From an uncultured Mycoplasmatota bacterium (GTDB taxonomy: Bacteria > Bacillota_I > Bacilli_A > RF39 > UBA660): a stretch of DNA of 14,572 bases. The notes under the pieces are model-generated. The model had not been told where the DNA came from, did no database searches, and saw only the letters and a list, made by a program, of their open reading frames with translations. The first letter of the stretch is position 1; the number at the start of each line of letters is the position of its first letter. The position numbers were made by a program, and so were the translations under genes. The stretch spans positions 1-14,572 of the forward strand of contig USIB01000031.1 of assembly GCA_900554615.1 (NCBI GenBank). The letters are read 5' to 3'. Of this stretch, positions 13,370-14,572 are shown one piece after another.

Positions 13370-14449
13370 ATGATTAAGATTGGAAAATTAAATATTTCTA
13401 AAAAGAATCTAATTATAATAGGTATAGTAATTCTAATAGTAATAGGAGGTATTCTTTTACTACCCAGAGGTAATGGAAAAGGACTATTTTATAATCCAGA
13501 TAAAAATATTAAAATAGTTAAATCAGAAGCAAGTAAAATAGAATTAGAAGACTATCAAACAAATGAGTTTTCTATTAAGAAACCAAAAGGATGGAAAGTA
13601 GATACATTAGGAGATTATATCCATTATACAATTAAAGTATATAATCCAGATAAACCACTTTATCAATTTTTCTTTAATCTGAAAACAGAAGGGTATAATA
13701 AATCAGAAGATGCCAAAAGATGGCAACAAAAATATTATCCAAATAATCCATTCGCAAAAACTAGTGTAATAGCTACTAAAGATACGGAAGGGTTTTATAA
13801 AATATTTAATGATATGGGACCTTTAAATAATACGGCTGCATTTACTTTCCCGGTTTTAACTGATTTTACTGTAAGTGAAAACTTAGGTAAAGGTAGTTTA
13901 GGTGGTGATATGCTTAGAGCAACTTTTAAAGATGTAAATGGAGAAGAAGGAGAGGGTATATTTACGGCTTATGTATACGATCCAGGACCATACTATGTTT
14001 ATGAAAATATAATTTCAGGAAAACAAATAGATATACAATACTTAAATGTATATGATGCTATCTTTGTTACTGCCCCAAAAGATGAATTTATTGATTGGGA
14101 AGATATCTTAAATACTATTTGTTCTTCACTTAGTTTTACTGATACATTTATAAATGGATTTAATAATGAACAAGATGCCGTTATGAAAAATTTCCAGCAG
14201 ATTAGAGCAATAGGTAATGAGATAAGTGATGGAATAATGGATTCATGGAATAAAAGAAATACATCTTTTGATATTATGAGTCAAAAGCAAAGCGATGCAA
14301 CACTTGGATATGAAAGAGTATATGATACAGAGACTAATGAAATATATAAAGCCTATAATGGCTTTACTGATGATTATGATGGAAAAAGATATAAGTCTAT
14401 AACAGATGATATGTACTTACAAAAGACAAGTGGATATATAGAAAAATAA
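13370..14449 (+). CDS. membrane-anchored extracytoplasmic protein, PsbP/DUF1795-like middle domain, function unknown
   Basis: A 359-aa protein with a short basic N-terminus and one hydrophobic helix (about 13-31); the rest should lie outside the cell. No lipobox Cys follows the helix, so it is an uncleaved anchor rather than a lipoprotein. Residues about 62-260 begin with EFSIKKPKGWKV and end with DILNTICSSLSF, the opening and closing pattern of PsbP/DUF1795-type domains in Bacillota surface proteins (pattern recognition only). The C-terminal part (about 290-359) has DATLGYERVYDTETNEIYKAYNGF, a motif I have seen at the end of other Bacillota surface proteins without a known role. The ATG at 13370 follows GAGGAGAAGTGA. 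A near-identical gene start follows 26 bases after the stop, so this is the first gene of a tandem paralog operon. Confidence 0.75.
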   Translation: MIKIGKLNISKKNLIIIGIVILIVIGGILLLPRGNGKGLFYNPDKNIKIVKSEASKIELEDYQTNEFSIKKPKGWKVDTLGDYIHYTIKVYNPDKPLYQFFFNLKTEGYNKSEDAKRWQQKYYPNNPFAKTSVIATKDTEGFYKIFNDMGPLNNTAAFTFPVLTDFTVSENLGKGSLGGDMLRATFKDVNGEEGEGIFTAYVYDPGPYYVYENIISGKQIDIQYLNVYDAIFVTAPKDEFIDWEDILNTICSSLSFTDTFINGFNNEQDAVMKNFQQIRAIGNEISDGIMDSWNKRNTSFDIMSQKQSDATLGYERVYDTETNEIYKAYNGFTDDYDGKRYKSITDDMYLQKTSGYIEK

Positions 14450-14475
14450 ATATAATACAGAAGGGAGAATAAAAC

Positions 14476-14572
14476 ATGATAAAAATAGGAAAATTAAATA
14501 TTTCTAAAAAGAATCTTATTATAATAGGTATAGTAATTCTAATAGTAATAGGAGGTATTCTTTTACTACCCA
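14476..14572 (+). CDS. paralog of the preceding membrane protein, 3' partial
   Basis: The ATG at 14476 follows AAGGGAG and the gene runs off the window. The 32 visible codons give exactly the same protein as the start of the 13370 gene, including the whole membrane helix. At DNA level 93 of 97 bases match, and all four differences (codons 2, 3, 4 and 14) are synonymous. The 26-nt gap and absence of a terminator indicate an operon with the first copy. Confidence 0.88.
   Translation, partial: MIKIGKLNISKKNLIIIGIVILIVIGGILLLP

Overview
The window is very A+T-rich. It uses TAA, TAG and TGA as stops and TGG for Trp, so the standard bacterial code applies. Ribosome-binding sites are strong (AGGAGG, GGAAGTGAT types) and many promoters carry an extended -10 (TGnTATAAT). 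These traits, together with a BspA-type leucine-rich-repeat surface protein, a monocluster ferredoxin, an NRxH-type secreted nuclease and a large Clostridia-style double-HTH regulator, point to a low-GC Bacillota. An uncultured gut lineage is likely. The genus cannot be fixed from the sequence.

Layout, left to right. 1-1115: the 3' part of a surface LRR protein that begins outside the window. 1314-1676: an unknown 120-aa protein, meeting tail to tail with a Mn-type superoxide dismutase on the minus strand (1679-2290). 2454-4366: a two-component pair (OmpR-type regulator and sensor kinase, ATGA overlap), closed by a terminator. 4411-4599: a small [4Fe-4S] ferredoxin on the minus strand. 4714-5463: a charged cytoplasmic protein held by a C-terminal membrane anchor. 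5600-5676: tRNA-Arg(CCT) on the minus strand, with hairpins on both sides. 5934-6638: a secreted His-Me-finger nuclease. 6918-7829: a DUF1016/YhcG PDDEXK nuclease carrying a striking GC-rich palindrome. 7929-9654: an ABC ATPase and its permease. 9796-11380: a run of a DUF2500-like membrane protein, a ProXp-ala/PrdX-type tRNA deacylase and a TraX-family membrane protein. 11496-13226: a 576-aa double-HTH regulator on the minus strand, divergent from 13370-14449, a membrane-anchored extracytoplasmic protein. 14476 to the end: a second copy of that membrane protein, cut by the window edge.

Most of the window looks like ordinary chromosome made of small independent units with their own promoters. 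The best candidate for an undescribed system is the right-hand end: a large double-HTH regulator with an uncharacterised C-terminal domain, facing tandem membrane-protein paralogs whose visible N-terminal coding stretches differ only at synonymous sites, with a short inverted repeat beside the -35 between them. Other points of note are the palindrome inside the DUF1016 gene, clusters of back-to-back hairpins in three intergenic regions, an SOD with altered active-site aromatics, and an insertion inside the first repeat of the LRR protein.
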